DNA from: Atherinomorus stipes
Taxonomy: Eukaryota; Chordata; Actinopteri; Atheriniformes; Atherinidae
NCBI GenBank assembly: GCA_023101725.1
Contig: JALJCO010007076.1
Span: 558,001-622,000 of the forward strand
DNA length: 64,000 nucleotides
Reading direction: 5' to 3'
Shown: one piece after another, positions 35,660 through 47,983 of the stretch
Layout: each line of letters opens with the position of its first letter
Numbering within the stretch: the first letter of the stretch is position 1
The notes under the pieces: model-generated
What the model saw: the letters and a program-made list of their open reading frames with translations, nothing else
What the model was told of the DNA's origin: nothing
Databases searched by the model: none
Program-made: the position numbers and the translations under genes

Positions 35660-38600
35660 GTGAGTCCAAGTGACCTCATGGTTGAAGGAGCATAAGAAGA
35701 CTTGTTTAAATCTAAGTAATACTAAAGATGCATCGATCCATTTTTTTCCGATCTATCCAATACCGATACCTGGGCTGAGCATATCTGCCGATACCCGATA
35801 CTGATCCGATATTACTTTTGAATGAATGAACTGTGTACCCTACCGTGATGAAGGCATCAAGCTTGACATAAACATTTAACCTTTTTTTTTCAAGAAAAAA
35901 GGTAACAAATTAAGACAGATATAAATTAGAGGTGGGAAAAAATATTGATACACTGAAATATTGTGATATTTTCATATCCCGATTTCATATTGATATTTCA
36001 AAGATTTCATTCAGTTCAAAAACTGCGAGAATTCTTAACAGAAAGATGAAATCTCGCGAGATTTTGTTAGTAAAATAGATCGATACCGTGTTTTTAAATA
36101 TCAATATATCAGATATGATATATTGCTATAAATCTACTTAAAATTATTTATTTACAAATAACAAAGTGTACATTTATTATGATATTAATAAAAACAGAAA
36201 TGACTGGATCGAAACGCTGGATCAGCCACATTCATCCGATATCCAATCCAGCTAATTTGTAAGTATTGGAGCTGATATCCGATCCGGATATTGGATTGGT
36301 GCATCTCTAGTAATTACCTTGTAAATTCAGAAATTAACAAGTAAAATAGATCATAACACTGACCCTTTAGCCATATGTCTTCAAGTAACAGTGATATGTA
36401 ACAGATTAGTTGTACCGCTTCAACCCTGTGTCTCTGTGATGTCATCAACATATTATTTACCAAAAGCCTTAAGAATCTGGTGGCTACTATTCTTTAAAAA
36501 TGAGCATTTAAACTTCAGTCTCCAGAGGTTGGAGTGATTATTTGTTTGAAGGATATTCTAGTAAATTTTATACTGTTATGTTCTCTCTGCTGTAGACACG
36601 CTGACCCCAGCCTCCAGTCCATTGTCGGAGGTCAGTGGAGCAGCGGCAGGCCCAGAGGAGAACCTCAGCTCCCTCAACCTTGAGTGTCGAGTGTGTTCAG
36701 ACAAAGCTTCAGGTTTCCACTATGGAGTGCATGCATGCGAAGGCTGCAAGGTGAGAAATGCAGAAATACAGCTGCCATAGTTCAGCAGCACCAAGTGCAT
36801 TACACTGCAAACAGATAAGGGCCTTACAAATATATAAACATTAAGGCAGATAATGTGTGTTGCCAAGGAAAATGTTGTCTTTAGTGTCCCTGTATGTTGC
36901 TCTCCAACTATACCAAAGGGGAGAAGGTTCAAAAACACACATTCGTGCAATGCAAAAAAACCAAGCATGAACACATGCAAAGGTTGTCATACAGAGGTGC
37001 CTGACCTCGAGGCCAGTGGAAAGTTTTTGAGACATGCAGCTGGGTCATGTGAGGTGGGGTACACACTGACCTTGGTTCTCACTGGCACCTCTTACATGCT
37101 TACACAGATCTGAGACTGGCACACAACACTGCTGTGTTTATTATATTACCCTTCACTCTGTCACTTTTAAAATAAAAAAAATGCTGTTTTATCAGCTCAA
37201 CATAAGGTTTTAATAAGGTTAAAAGCAGTTTGTCTGAGGTGGAATTTTTTTTTTTTTTTTTTTTTTATTCTTGAAATTTTAAAGAGCATAAGAATGCTTA
37301 TTCCAAACTTTGAGAACATTGTGCAACTAAGACCAGAAACTGCAAACATCAGATCTGAGTGTGTTAAAACCATTGAGGATTATCACTGCAATGTTTGTAT
37401 AGTCATGTGACCTTGTCGTAGAGTATACCTCTGTAAGCAGACCGTGGGTTGTCAGTGCTAATCTGAGCCTTTGTGTGCTATATTTGTATGACTTTCCGAC
37501 CTTATGTTCACTTCTTTAAAGTTTCTCATCAGCACCAATTATCAAGAAATCCAGAGTTGGGTCAGATTACTGAAGTTACTCACTGGTGCAGTAACTGCAA
37601 ACCCCCCCCCCCTTGTTTTGGCATTTTGTATTTTCTCAGATGGACACAAGCAGGAGAATGTTTCACAATTTGAATCTATCTGTCCAGGTTTTTGCGCAAT
37701 GTTCCCCTCTTCACACAATGCACATCTGTGAGATTTACAATAAAACTATGGACCTTCCCTCTGGGTTTGGTTTATGACTCGCTTCTCATTCATCAGAATC
37801 ACTACCGGTAGTGCTCATCTTTCCACCAGGGCAGCTGCCTGTGTTGGCATGCAGCCACTGTTGTGTCAGAGAGCTGCTGCTTTAAATTACAGACATGGTG
37901 ACGTGGAAGTCCTGGGCGCAGCACTTGTTAGAGGTGTGCCCTGATGACACTCTGTTCCTTTGGTCTCCGAGTGTTGATAGTGTGCCCCATCATGGAAAAA
38001 TCCTGCATGCTGGATGTGTTCTGGTTATCATTTTTAACAACTCAAGTTAAAGAGAGGCGCACTCAATGCTGGGAATGTGAGGGCTATGTGCTGTGACTGG
38101 TTGGGATTAATGCTTAAGTCTTTGCTGGTGATATGAGATATTTAGACCAAAGAAGCTGTCAGTATAGCCTAGTATATTAATCTAATTACAGGTAAACCAC
38201 AAAATCTTTATCCAAACTGCAAGTTAACACTGGTTTGACTTTTCCTTGCTTTAAATATTTCTTCCTGTATTGCTAGAACATATTTTCTCTAACTTAAATG
38301 TTTCACAATACCCTTCTTTGCTTTCATTGCCAGTGCTGTTACTTATCCCACACAGAATATATCTTTACTGGCCTCTGGCTTTGTTTGTTCTTCCATACAC
38401 AGACATGCCAGGACATGTATGCTGTAAACCTGACACATCTGTTTTTCCTCCTCTGTTTACATGCAGTGCATTTCGTATTACTGTCATATGGTGCTTTATC
38501 ACACGCCTTGGCCTTCAGAGTTCCCTATTAACCCTGTTCATGAAGATTCCTCCCAGTTCTCCCACAAGACCAGATGCTTTTGCTTTAAAATGACACATAC

Positions 38601-41600
38601 TGTACAGTGATATGCGACACATAACAACCTTTAATAGTAATGTGGCGAAACTGCTCTTCAACATAAATGCAGCCAGGATGTTGTGCAACACGAAGGCTGA
38701 TGAATTCCATGACCATGTGGCTTAAGATATATTGCCAGAAAATTCATATTTCCTACTTGACAGCGAGGGCTGAAAAGTGTCCCGACAGAAGTCTCATTAA
38801 TGTGTGTGTGGGTGAGTGTACATCAGAGGATCATATGTTTTGGCACATGTGTGACATCTGTTAGCTTGTGTTGGCTTGGCGCCCTCGGTGTCTGTCGGAG
38901 AGCTGTAGGCTGTCTCGCCTAATCAGGGATTTTCCTTGAAAAGATTGAGATTTACTGCATGATCTTAAGTGCATGTCCTTCTAACGCATGTGTAATGAAA
39001 TTTAAAATCTGACATGTTTGTGTGCATTTGACATATTCACGGCTATAACATTAGCGATTTTAAATTCCCCAGCCAACCATACAAAAAGTTTATCAACCCC
39101 CTTTTCATGCTGCAAAGTCTGGATAAAAGGATTGTCTTTTGCTAACTTTAAATAATGGATTTATCATTTAGAGTTAAGGTAAAGCAGACCTATTCCATTT
39201 GTTTTGTAATGTAAAATATAAGCGCTCATATTAAATGTGATATCTAAAGCTCAAATTTTAGACAGAACTCCAAATAATAAGTTTCAAAAAATGTTATGTG
39301 TATGTTTTTTCTTTTCTAATTTCACAAGAGCCTCTTTGTATACACTTCTTAGAAACAGTAAACTCCAGGATTTAGTATAGGAAAGTAATACACTACTGCA
39401 TATAAATGATACAACCCCAAATTCCAATAAAGTTGGGGTATTGTGTGAGATTATGAATAAAAACAGAATGCAATGATTTGCAAATCTCATAAATCTATTT
39501 TATTCCCAACCAAACATAAACAACGTATCAGATGTTGAGACTATTTTTTTCTATTTTTCTCTAATCTTTATCTATACAGGTAGTCCCGAGTCATGCAGTC
39601 TCATTTGCAAGAGAGACCTGTTAACCAATCTGTGACATACTTTGTCTAATGATTGTAGAATAATTTCAGAAAAAATGTTATGTTTGTAAATCTTCAAAGA
39701 CTTTGAAGATTCCACCATCTGCAGTGTTTGATATCATCAAAAGATTCAGAGAAGGAGGAACCTCTGTATGCACTGGAAAAGGCTGAAGGTCAAAACTGGG
39801 TGCTTGTGATCTTGGGGCCCTCAGGTGGCACAAATTAAAAACAGGCAGGCTTCTCTTCTGGAAAACACTGCATGGGCTCAGGTGCACAGTCCACAAATGC
39901 AGGTTAAAGCTCTGTCATGCAAAGACAAATCCATATGTGAACAGGATCCAGAAACCTGCTGTCTTCTCTGAGCCAAAGCTTATTTGAAATGGTCTTGAGG
40001 CAAAGTGGAAAATATTTCTCGAGTGGAGAATTAAAATTTTTAATTTGTTTTGGATGCCATGTTATGTGGACCAAAGCAGAGTAGGAGCATCCAGCTTGTT
40101 ATCAAGGGACCGTTAAAAAGCCTGCATCTCTGATGATATGTGCTTGGATTAGTGCAGGGATGGCCAGGTCTAGTCCTCGAGAGCCACAATCCTGCAACTT
40201 TAAGATGCGTCCCTTCTCCAGCACACCTGAATCAAATGAATGGCTCGTTACCAGGCCTCTGCAGAGCTGAATAACACGCACCTTAAAAACGGGGCTCTCA
40301 AACTCGTTCCAGAAAGGGTCGTGTGGCTGCAGGTTTTAATTCCAACCAAGTAGCAGCACACCAGACTCCACTCATCTCATCAAGTGAGTCCAGTCTTAAC
40401 CTGAAGACTTGATGAGATGAGTGAAGTCTGGTGTGTTTCTACTTGGCTGGAATGAAAACCTGCAGCCACACAACCCTTTCTGGAACGAGTGTGAGGCCCC
40501 TGAGCGAAAGTTTCCATATCTGTGAAGCTCTGTTTCATAAAAATATCTGCTCCCATCCAGACAACATCTCTATCAGAGAAGGCTTTTGAGATTTTAGCAA
40601 GACTGTGCTAAACCACATGCTGCATCCATCACAACAGCATGGCTTCACAGGAGAAGAGTCCGGGTGCTGAACTGGCCTGCCTGCAGTCCAGACTTTTCAC
40701 CGAAATGCGATCCTGTATGGACCCCAGGAAGAATAGTTTTGGCATTGCCACAGCTAATGAGGATCTGAAATATATGATAATTAGAAAAACAAATCTAACT
40801 TTTTAGATGTTTTGCTGCCATCTAATTAAAAATGGACATATATTTGCCATGAAATAATATAAGGTCTCAGTTTCAACATCCATTATGCTGTTTATGTTGT
40901 GTTGGGAGTAAAATATGGAATTATGAGATTTGCAAATCATAGTTTTCTGTTTTTATTTACATTTTATACAGTGTCCCAGCTTTTGGGGAATCGGAGTTGT
41001 AAATTTTGCCATTTAACAGGTACTACATTTTTAGTAGTTTTTGTTTGAACTACTTACGATTTAATGACCTTATCCATGTTGCAAAGCGTCATACAATAAG
41101 GAGATAATGCGTATTTCTGCAGATGTTCATGGTTTCCGCTTTCATATCCTAGACTGGATTCTGGCTTGAATGTGCACAGATTGATTTAAGAAGATTGCTC
41201 TCCTCTCTGAAATTGGAAAAAAAAAAGAGATGTCCTGTGGTTCAATGAGTTCAGCTCAGCGATATGGCCTAAAATCAATATCAGGATACACAAAAGTTTA
41301 GGCCGCACGGTTGCCCAAGTCTGGTCCTTGAGAGCTACTATCCTGCAATTCTTAGAGCATGACCCTTCCAACACACCTGAATCAAATGGTTAATTTCCCA
41401 TGCACATATCGTTCAGCTCTGCAGAGACCTGATAACGAGCCATTCATTTGATGCAGGTGTGTTGGAGAAAGGATGCAACCAAAATGTGCAGGGTAGTAGC
41501 TCTCGAGGACTGGACTTGGGCACCCTGGGTTAGGGATATTTGGCTTTTTGTATGATGTCAGAATGAACCTAAAATCCACCACAACCTTTCCAGGTGAACT

Positions 41601-44600
41601 GAAGACTTTCTCTAAACTTTTCAATGCACATGTACATTGTTCAGTGGTAAAATATTTATTGCACATCATGCTGTTTTCCAAAAAGATGACTAACCACAAA
41701 AAATATAAATGTAGTGTCTAAACCATGACTTGACCTCTAGATGTTGCGGTTTAATGACATCTTGTTTTTAAACAATCCTCTTCATAATCCTGTTCAAATT
41801 TAGACATCATCAGATCAAGACTACACCGAACCCATGACAAGTTATTGAGACATTGTCATGTTTATGTTGATGGAGAAATTATCACATCATAATTTCAGTT
41901 ATTTGCCACAGACCATAGACGGTACATGTAGCTCAGTGTCTTAAAGGGACATGAGCACAGCCCACCCATAAACAGCCAAAACAGCCCAAAACAACTTTTC
42001 TTTGCATTTTATGAAAACACAGAATATACCAACATGGGCAAATTATCACTTTTGATTTCAGTGTCTGTAAATTTTCGGTTTATCGCCCAGCTCTAAAAAG
42101 GGAATGGAGGGTTGCACAAGTGGCTACTGCAAGATGAATCAGGACCAGCTGGAGTCATATTTGAGATCAACTTCAGAGGTTTGCCAGAATGAAAAATGGG
42201 GCTTGGAATTGTGTTTCTTCAGAACCCTGATAGGGAGAATATACAGACTATAAAGTTATAAGAAGGCTAGCTTACTGTATTTTCGTGTGTGTTTAACATT
42301 CAGGAGAGATGCTTTTGAAATAAGCCTCATATAAAGCGATAGCTTAACTTTTACTGTCCGTTTGTGTCATTTAGGGTTTCTTTCGGAGGACCATCAGACT
42401 GAAGCTGGAGTATGATAAATGTGAACGCAACTGCAAAATCCTGAAGAAGAATCGGAACAAGTGCCAGTACTGCAGATTCCACAAGTGCTTGTCTGTGGGC
42501 ATGTCACATAATGGTAATTATTCATATTTCATTAAATCTCATTTAATTTAATTTCATTGAATGTGGATGTGCAATGCTCAGAGAAATGAAAAAAAATACC
42601 CAGGAGTTACATCTCAAACTCTACAGGCTTGGTATCACGTTAAAGATTATTTCATGACAGTATAATTAGAAAGACATTGAACAAGTCTGGCTTGTTTGTA
42701 AAGGTTTCCAGATATAAACCACAAAACTTGTGGAACCATGTCCACCTGCTTGTGGACATTGTTCCAGGTGACGATTTGGGATTGTTTTGCAGCCCCTAAC
42801 ATGTCCATGAACTGTTTTGTATACCATAGTATTTCTGAGTTAAATGAAACCATCTGTTTAACAGCTAAAACTTGGCTGAAAATGTATCAGGACAAAACTC
42901 TGTATGAAAAGAAGCAGAAAAAAAAGAAAAATCTCATTAACTACCATACAAAAGTTTGGACACACATTCCCATCAGATTTAAAGGAAATGGGTGTTAAAC
43001 CAAGCATATTATAATCAGCTTCAAGCCAACATGCTACCAATTTCCAACAGATATTTAATATTTTACACTTCATTTACCATCTACGCAACACCACTGAGTA
43101 AAACAAATTAACCCCTTTTATTATATTTTCTTATCATAGCAGCTTTAATAATTTTTAAACACAATGATTATACAGTATTTACATCTTTAGTATCTTTGTT
43201 CAGATTGTTCCATAAACTGACTTCACACTGAAACCCAACACTTTTGTTCTGAATCTTGGTTTCCTAAATATCTCAAATCATTTTAGATTATAACTGCTTT
43301 GTCTTCTCTTCTCAAATCGTTTTTGCATATTGATAAGATACTCTTCTTTATCTCCAAACTGAAATTGATCATTTCGTAAGAAAACAACCTCAAGCCTTAT
43401 GAGTGCAGCTCCATGCAACTGCGGCGAGACTGACCCTGGTCAGCATCTCTAGCATGTGTTCATTAAAACAGAAGGCCATGATTCGCTTTGATTCTGCTCC
43501 AGTTTAACATGTTTTACATTGACTGGATATTTATTGAACCATGTGCTGTCGCAGTTGGATTGACTCTTAGAAAACTTTAAGCACACAGCACCACATCTGG
43601 GCTGTCGCTTGTGCTGACAGCTTATTGGTACTGCAATGGTCTCCTGCAGACAGAGCAGAGTCAGGAGCACGAGAGGATGAAGTAAGTCTCTGAAGAGTGG
43701 GAACTGGGCAGAATGCACTGGATGTTTTCTTAGAAACACCAGTTGGCTGCAAGTTTGGCTGTCTCCCTGTCTCTGTATTCAAAGTCGGTGTGAAATGAAC
43801 AATAATCCCTCATAATTTCCTGATGAGGATTTTTTTTTCTTTTGTCTTTGCACCAGCCATCCGGTTTGGCCGGATGCCCCAAGCAGAGAAGCTGAAGCTC
43901 AAGGAGGAAAGCAAGGTGGTAGAGAAGGATGCAGAAAGTCCCGTTAAGGCTGACCACAAGATTCTGATCAGGCAGATCCACGAAGCCTACATGAAGAACT
44001 TCAATATGAATAAGGCAAAAGCACGGCTCATACTTACGGGAAAAACCAACATGCCGGTAAAATGATGACGTTTGACTCTTTTCTTTGCTTCATGTGTCTG
44101 TCCTCTGCATCACTTCCAGTCATAGTATCCTTTCTCTTTACCAACAGCCTTTTATCATTCATGACATGGACACATTCCAGCTCGCTGAAAAGACATTAGC
44201 GGTCTACATGGTAAAGAGTGAGTGCTCGGTGTCTGAAAGCGACCTGCAAGTTGGTGGCCTGATTCCCTCTGTGACGTGTGAGGAGCTCCAGCAGAGGGAG
44301 GCTGAAGCCAGGCTCTTCTACTGCTGCCAGAGTACCTCAGTGGAGACGGTCACAGAGCTGACCGAGTTCGCCAAGGCTGTGCCAGGCTTCCAGAGCTTGG
44401 ATTTGAATGATCAGGTGGGCTATGAGAGGCTTTATATGTGATTTATTTCCCTGCCGATCCATGTTAAAAGTGAAAAAGATGCATCTTAGTGATGTTATGG
44501 CCTTCTTATCTCCTTATAGGTGACATTATTGAAATATGCCGTTTATGAAGCCCTTTTCACACTTCTGGCTTCATGTATGAACAAAGATGGCCTGTTAGTG

Positions 44601-46807
44601 GCCCGTGGTGGAGGCTTCATCACCCGTGAGTTTCTTAAGAGCCTTCGGCGACCATTCAGCGACATGATGGAGCCAAAGTTCCAGTTTGCCACACGGTTCA
44701 ACTCACTGGACCTGGACGATAGTGACCTGGCACTTTTTGTGGCTGCTATTATCTGTTGTGGAGGTAACTTGAATTTTGTGGGATATATTAATTTTTAAAC
44801 ATTCCAAAAGTCAACTACAGGGATAAATAAGCTAAATATGTTCCCCTCATTACTATAGAAACTAACTTGGTGTTAAATATTAGTTTTTTTATGTGTCTAA
44901 TTTCCAACGCAGAAGTAAAACGGTTGACTGCACTGAACCAAGAAGCTATTGACCAATTATCATGTTTGTGCATCCATGTCATGACGTCGCCATGGAACAA
45001 TCACAAATTCTGAAAGGTCACAGATTTTGGGATAACTCCGGCCTCGTAACACACGTGGATTATTTGTCAACACTGGTGGATGATCGGACTTCAATTGACA
45101 GAATAAAATACCCTGTTATGGAGCCACATGTGCTCAACCCAGAGTCTGATATGAAGTTGGAAGTACATGCCTTACCACAGAGACCCCTGACAAATAAGCA
45201 AATTAGCTAACAAGTCATAGGCTGTGTCTCAAACCGCACACTTGTGCACTTCAAACACTATTTTTGAGTGTGTAGTGCGTTCAAATTGTCATTTAAGCTA
45301 AAATTCAGTGCTCTGAAAAGTACCGGGATGTTGCCCTAATAACTGCCAAAAACGGTGCAAAAGCAAGCACAGTTCTTGCGCTAAACGGATGCTATCTCGC
45401 TGATGTAGCAGAAGAGGCGGGACTTTAGAATCTGTTTTCATGGCTGAATAATGGCAGAGAACTAAGCAGTGGTGACCCCTGCTGCAGCGGAGGCTGTATT
45501 GTACTGATGTAAGTAGTGTTTGTGAAATTTTTCTTAAACATACTAAGGTATATTGTGGCATGCTACCAAGCTGTTCACTACTGATGACAGTTATGATCTG
45601 GTCATGTGCGTGAGGCCGCGGTTATACCGGCTCAGTAGAGTTAGCACACGTTAGCGACAATAGTTAGCAACAATAGTGTGCACTACATAGGAAGTACACA
45701 GTGTGCACTACTTACGCACTGAATTCCAGTGCACTCAGGCAAGTGCCTGGTTTGAGACACAGCTAAAGGCTAAAGGTTAGCTCTGAGCTGGCAATATGGT
45801 TTCACTCACCAGCGTTGTCTGTCCATGAGGCGTTTTTACTGTGGGAATTGTATCAGGTTTCAGGAATAATCCCAGATAAAAAACACTTTATACTGCCTGA
45901 GAATCATGAAACTGGCAGGAGTTAACTTCACACACAAAATGTAGTTTTTTTTTTCTGTGCTCCTGAAGACATCTAACCACTTCTGTGAGTAGATCCAGCT
46001 TTTGCTGCAACAAATAAACTCCCACGCTGAAGGCAACCACATTTTTTACAACCTGCCATCATCTAGCTAAAAGAAATGTAAAACAAAGAAATAAAGAAGC
46101 CTTTCTCCTTCTGTTAGCTGATGGCTGCCTGTCTAAGGGAAAGTCTTCCACCAGGCTGCTGGCTTCTTCCTCGGAGAAACGTTAGGATTAGGTTAGGATA
46201 GGTTAGGATAGGTTGGGATTCTTGGAGTCTCTTGAACAAAGTGGGTGTTTTGCTACGATGCTGCGCATGTGTATTTGGCACTTCTTGATTGGTGAAATAA
46301 TAAATACGTAGATATTTCTAAGGCAGTCATATGAAGGGAGCTCAAGCTTGCACTGAATATTCCTATGGATTTGTGTAGATTACTGAAATATGCATAGAAA
46401 ATACCTTGAAGTTTTTATGAGAAAATAACACATTAACATTATTAAAAGCTCATAAATGTCCATTTTTCATGATGGGGCACCTTTAATGGAAAAAAAGAAG
46501 AATAAAAGCTCCAAAAATGATCAAATTCCACCTCCTCACTTCCTTTTTTCCTCCTCTTTCAGACCGTCCAGGCCTGGTGGACATACCTCTGGTGGAGCAG
46601 CTGCAGGAAAGCATCGTTCAGGCACTACGGCTCCACCTGCTGGCCAACCACCCTGATGACACCTTCCTCTTCCCCAGACTGCTGCAGAAACTGGCTGATC
46701 TGAGGGAGCTAGTCACGGAGCATGCACAACTGGTTCAGGAAATCAAGACAATAGAGGATGCATCGCTGCACCCGCTCCTCCAAGAAATATACAGGGATAT
46801 GTACTGA
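35476..46807 (+). CDS. ppara: Peroxisome proliferator-activated receptor alpha (seven coding exons, 477 aa)
   Basis: Ligand-activated nuclear receptor that pairs with RXR on DR1 elements and switches on fatty-acid oxidation genes. Coding exons: 35476-35659, 36596-36750, 42375-42513, 43857-44056, 44148-44414, 44520-44763 and 46563-46807, all with GT-AG introns and compatible phases. The two zinc fingers span residues 92-157, with P-box CEGCK (109-113) and the short D-box CERNC typical of PPARs. Residues matching the human ligand-contact set are present: Ser290, Tyr324, His450 and Tyr473. The AF-2 helix ends in EIYRDMY. The start [10 protein letters not shown] aligns with the mammalian N terminus; an in-frame ATG eight codons upstream (35452) is an alternative. 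Compared with mammalian PPARA (468 aa) there is an insertion of about 21 residues near 250-270 and an extra intron after NDQ (residue 315). CDPF1 downstream and let-7 upstream support orthology. Which teleost duplicate (pparaa or pparab) this is cannot be told. Confidence 0.97.
35723..36309. mobile_element. hAT-like MITE in ppara intron 1
   Basis: The left end TAAAGATGCATCGATCC and right end GGATTGGTGCATCTCTA form inverted repeats of the TAGRGATGCAYCGATCC type common in fish. Flanks GTAATAC and GTAATTAC look like an 8-bp target duplication with one base lost. GATCCGATAT-type motifs lie inside both ends. The central part (about 35930-36120) has a different character (AGAGGTGGGAAAAAATATTG) and may be a nested element. 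Confidence 0.7.
36596..36750 (+). CDS. ppara: ppara coding exon 2 (first zinc finger)
   Basis: Acceptor TGTAG ends at 36595; donor GTGAGA starts at 36751. Completes Asp62 and runs to Lys113 of the P-box. Phase 0 at its end. Confidence 0.97.
40153..40290. mobile_element. Half copy of a palindromic MITE (family A)
   Basis: CAGGGATGGCCAGGTCTAGT through GGCCTCTGCAGAGCTGA matches the left half and centre of the palindromic copy at 41303-41529. It lies inside the Tc1 element and abuts a second hairpin element. Confidence 0.6.
40291..40500. mobile_element. Foldback MITE with about 94-base arms (family B)
   Basis: The left arm (40291-40384) and right arm (about 40408-40500) are near-perfect reverse complements: CTCGTTCCAGAAAGGG against CCCTTTCTGGAACGAG, and CTCATCTCATCAAG against CTTGATGAGATGAG. 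The loop is about 23 bases. Single strands would form a long hairpin. It interrupts the surrounding Tc1 element. Confidence 0.78.
41303..41529. mobile_element. Palindromic MITE (family A), ppara intron 2
   Basis: TTGCCCAAGTCTGGTCCTTG at the left mirrors GAGGACTGGACTTGGGCACC at the right, and AGCTACTATCCTGCA mirrors TGCAGGGTAGTAGCT. The centre contains CACACCTGAATCAAAT and its mirrored partner ATTTGATGCAGGTGTG. No protein-coding content. Confidence 0.75.
42375..42513 (+). CDS. ppara: ppara coding exon 3 (second zinc finger)
   Basis: Acceptor TTTAG ends at 42374; donor GTAATT starts at 42514, phase 1. Encodes [10 protein letters not shown] through GMSHN, including the three-residue D-box CERNC and the [11 protein letters not shown] finger. 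Confidence 0.97.
42945..42990. repeat. Fragment of a dispersed fish repeat
   Basis: CATACAAAAGTTTGGACACA resembles the end of a very common fish DNA-transposon repeat. Only one end is recognised. Confidence 0.4.
43857..44056 (+). CDS. ppara: ppara coding exon 4 (hinge)
   Basis: Acceptor CACCAG ends at 43856; donor GTAAAA starts at 44057. Encodes [15 protein letters not shown] and the hinge, ending at GKTNMP (residue 226), phase 0. Exon length (200 bases) matches the equivalent mammalian PPAR exon. Confidence 0.97.
44148..44414 (+). CDS. ppara: ppara coding exon 5 (start of ligand-binding domain)
   Basis: Acceptor CCAACAG ends at 44147; donor GTGGGC starts at 44415, phase 0. Encodes residues 227-315, from [10 protein letters not shown] to LDLNDQ. 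It contains the extra segment of about 21 residues (around [20 protein letters not shown]) before the conserved [10 protein letters not shown]. In mammals this exon and the next are a single exon of about 450 bases. Confidence 0.95.
44520..44763 (+). CDS. ppara: ppara coding exon 6 (ligand-binding domain)
   Basis: Acceptor CTTATAG ends at 44519; donor GTAACT starts at 44764, phase 1. Encodes [11 protein letters not shown] through FVAAIICCG (residues 316-396), with the ligand-contact Tyr324. Confidence 0.97.
44764..46562 (+). other. ppara intron 6 (1.8 kb)
   Basis: Contains a MITE with long inverted ends (45221-45763) and a short TTAGG/ATAGG-type tract (46181-46218). No gene recognised. Confidence 0.8.
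45221..45763. mobile_element. MITE with inverted ends, ppara intron 6
   Basis: The left end GCTGTGTCTCAAACCGCACA and right end GCCTGGTTTGAGACACAGC are inverted copies. Sub-terminal GTGCACT motifs occur repeatedly on both sides. This is a widespread fish MITE type. The target duplication is not clear, and no coding content is seen. Confidence 0.75.
46563..46807 (+). CDS. ppara: ppara coding exon 7 (end of ligand-binding domain, AF-2 and stop)
   Basis: Acceptor TTTCAG ends at 46562; stop TGA at 46805-46807. Encodes [10 protein letters not shown] to the C terminus, with His450 in TEHAQLV and Tyr473 in the AF-2 helix [10 protein letters not shown]. Confidence 0.97.
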
Positions 46808-47940
46808 TGATCTGGTAGATGTAAAAGTTAGTGTTGATAAAAATGTTAATATACTGCTAAAATCATAACAAGCAGCTCTCTTCCATTGAGGTGAATTTAA
46901 TCTGCTTAGAGGGAGCAACTCTTGAGGATAATGTGGCTGCTTCAGTGAATCATGATGCAATAGATTTTTTTAGTACTTACACTATTTGTAAATAGATATA
47001 AGCTGATTTCTGCCAGTTCCAGACAGATGCAATAGTTTGGGTCTTTTACACAGTTTCTGAATAAAAGCTAAACAGGGAGCTCACTGTATTTTCGTGTACC
47101 TGTTCAAATCAGTTACTTTTATTAATATGACTCTTGAAGTCATGCATGCACTGAAACTACAGTTCTAGCTCATGAACATTAAACATGAATGCCTTTAGAT
47201 GTGGTTCATTCTTTTATGTGATGCCATTTGGTGTAGTCATTTACTGAAAATGGCTAAATCTCCTTTTTCCTTTCACTTTGAGATTGAGAAGTACCCATAT
47301 CTGTACGCATAATGTGCCTAAATTTCTGCTGCATGACATCAAATTTCTTTGATTTCTTCTTACATTACCACAAGTTGAACAAAACTAATGTAGCTTTATT
47401 TTGTTGTAAGGAGACATCCTTTTAGTATACTGTAGTTTTCTTTGTTGTATATTTATAAAAATCCTGACCTATACTGTTGTAAGCAGCTTACTTTTAACCC
47501 CTCAAGATTCTGATTTATTGTTTTATAGAGAAAAAAAAAAGTTTTCTAGAAATCCTGCCAATGTGTTTTTACTTTCCTCAGATTCCCAGTGTGGAATATT
47601 TTCACTAAAAACACAATAACCTGTTAAGCTGGTTTATGTGGTATTTTGTAAATATGACAATAATATGGTAGCAGCAGTGAAAGGGAGTTGTAAATCTGCA
47701 TAAAATAAAGGAATGTATTGCCTTATTTCTGTACTCAGTAATTCATTAGACTTTGAATAAATGTTTTGTGTCATAATGAGGTGGTTTATATTTTCATGTT
47801 GTTAAACTGATCAAAATAATTGCTGTTTCAGTGGAAAAAGGATGTTATGTGGCAACATAAAATAAACTAATATATTTAAGATTTGTTTGTAATATGAATA
47901 AATTAACTGCCTGTAATAAAGACTGTTATATTAATTTCCT
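46808..47940 (+). other. ppara: ppara 3' UTR
   Basis: AT-rich 3' UTR with several ATTTA-like and TGTAAAT motifs. AATAAA signals lie at 47704-47709, 47756-47761, 47897-47902 and 47915-47920, so alternative 3' ends are likely. The transcript probably ends near 47.72-47.94 kb. Confidence 0.7.
47704..47920 (+). terminator. ppara: Cluster of poly(A) signals, ppara
   Basis: Four AATAAA hexamers at 47704, 47756, 47897 and 47915. Which are used cannot be told from sequence. Confidence 0.7.
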
Positions 47941-47983
47941 CTGTTTTTTAAGCTAAACTCTTTAGATACTTTAGATACTCTTT

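Larger units (their letters stand above)
39412..40999. mobile_element. Tc1/mariner element, decayed, with nested palindromic elements
   Basis: The left end CAACCCCAAATTCCAATAAA and right end GGGGAATCGGAGTTG form terminal inverted repeats, flanked by TA (39410-39411 and 41000-41001), the Tc1/mariner target duplication. AATGCAATGATTTGCAAATC near the left end recurs inverted near the right end. Transposase-derived phrases (AACACTGCATGGGCTCAGG, CATCACAACAGCATGGCTTC) are in order but no open frame survives. It is interrupted by foreign DNA at about 40152-40510. A related copy lies at 60383-62187. Confidence 0.82.
36751..42374 (+). other. ppara intron 2 (5.6 kb)
   Basis: Largest coding intron. It holds a poly-T run (37243-37266), a C run (37602-37611), a full-length Tc1/mariner relic with nested MITEs (39412-40999) and a palindromic MITE (41303-41529). 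Other open frames here are not conserved. Confidence 0.8.

Noticed and set aside
43100..43440. Possible LINE 3' fragment in ppara intron 3
   Set aside because: A vague resemblance to dispersed fish repeats, but no ends, tail or coding remnant could be fixed.
46181..46218. TTAGG/ATAGG-type tract resembling telomere repeats
   Set aside because: Only a few imperfect units, not the vertebrate TTAGGG; more likely a short tandem repeat.
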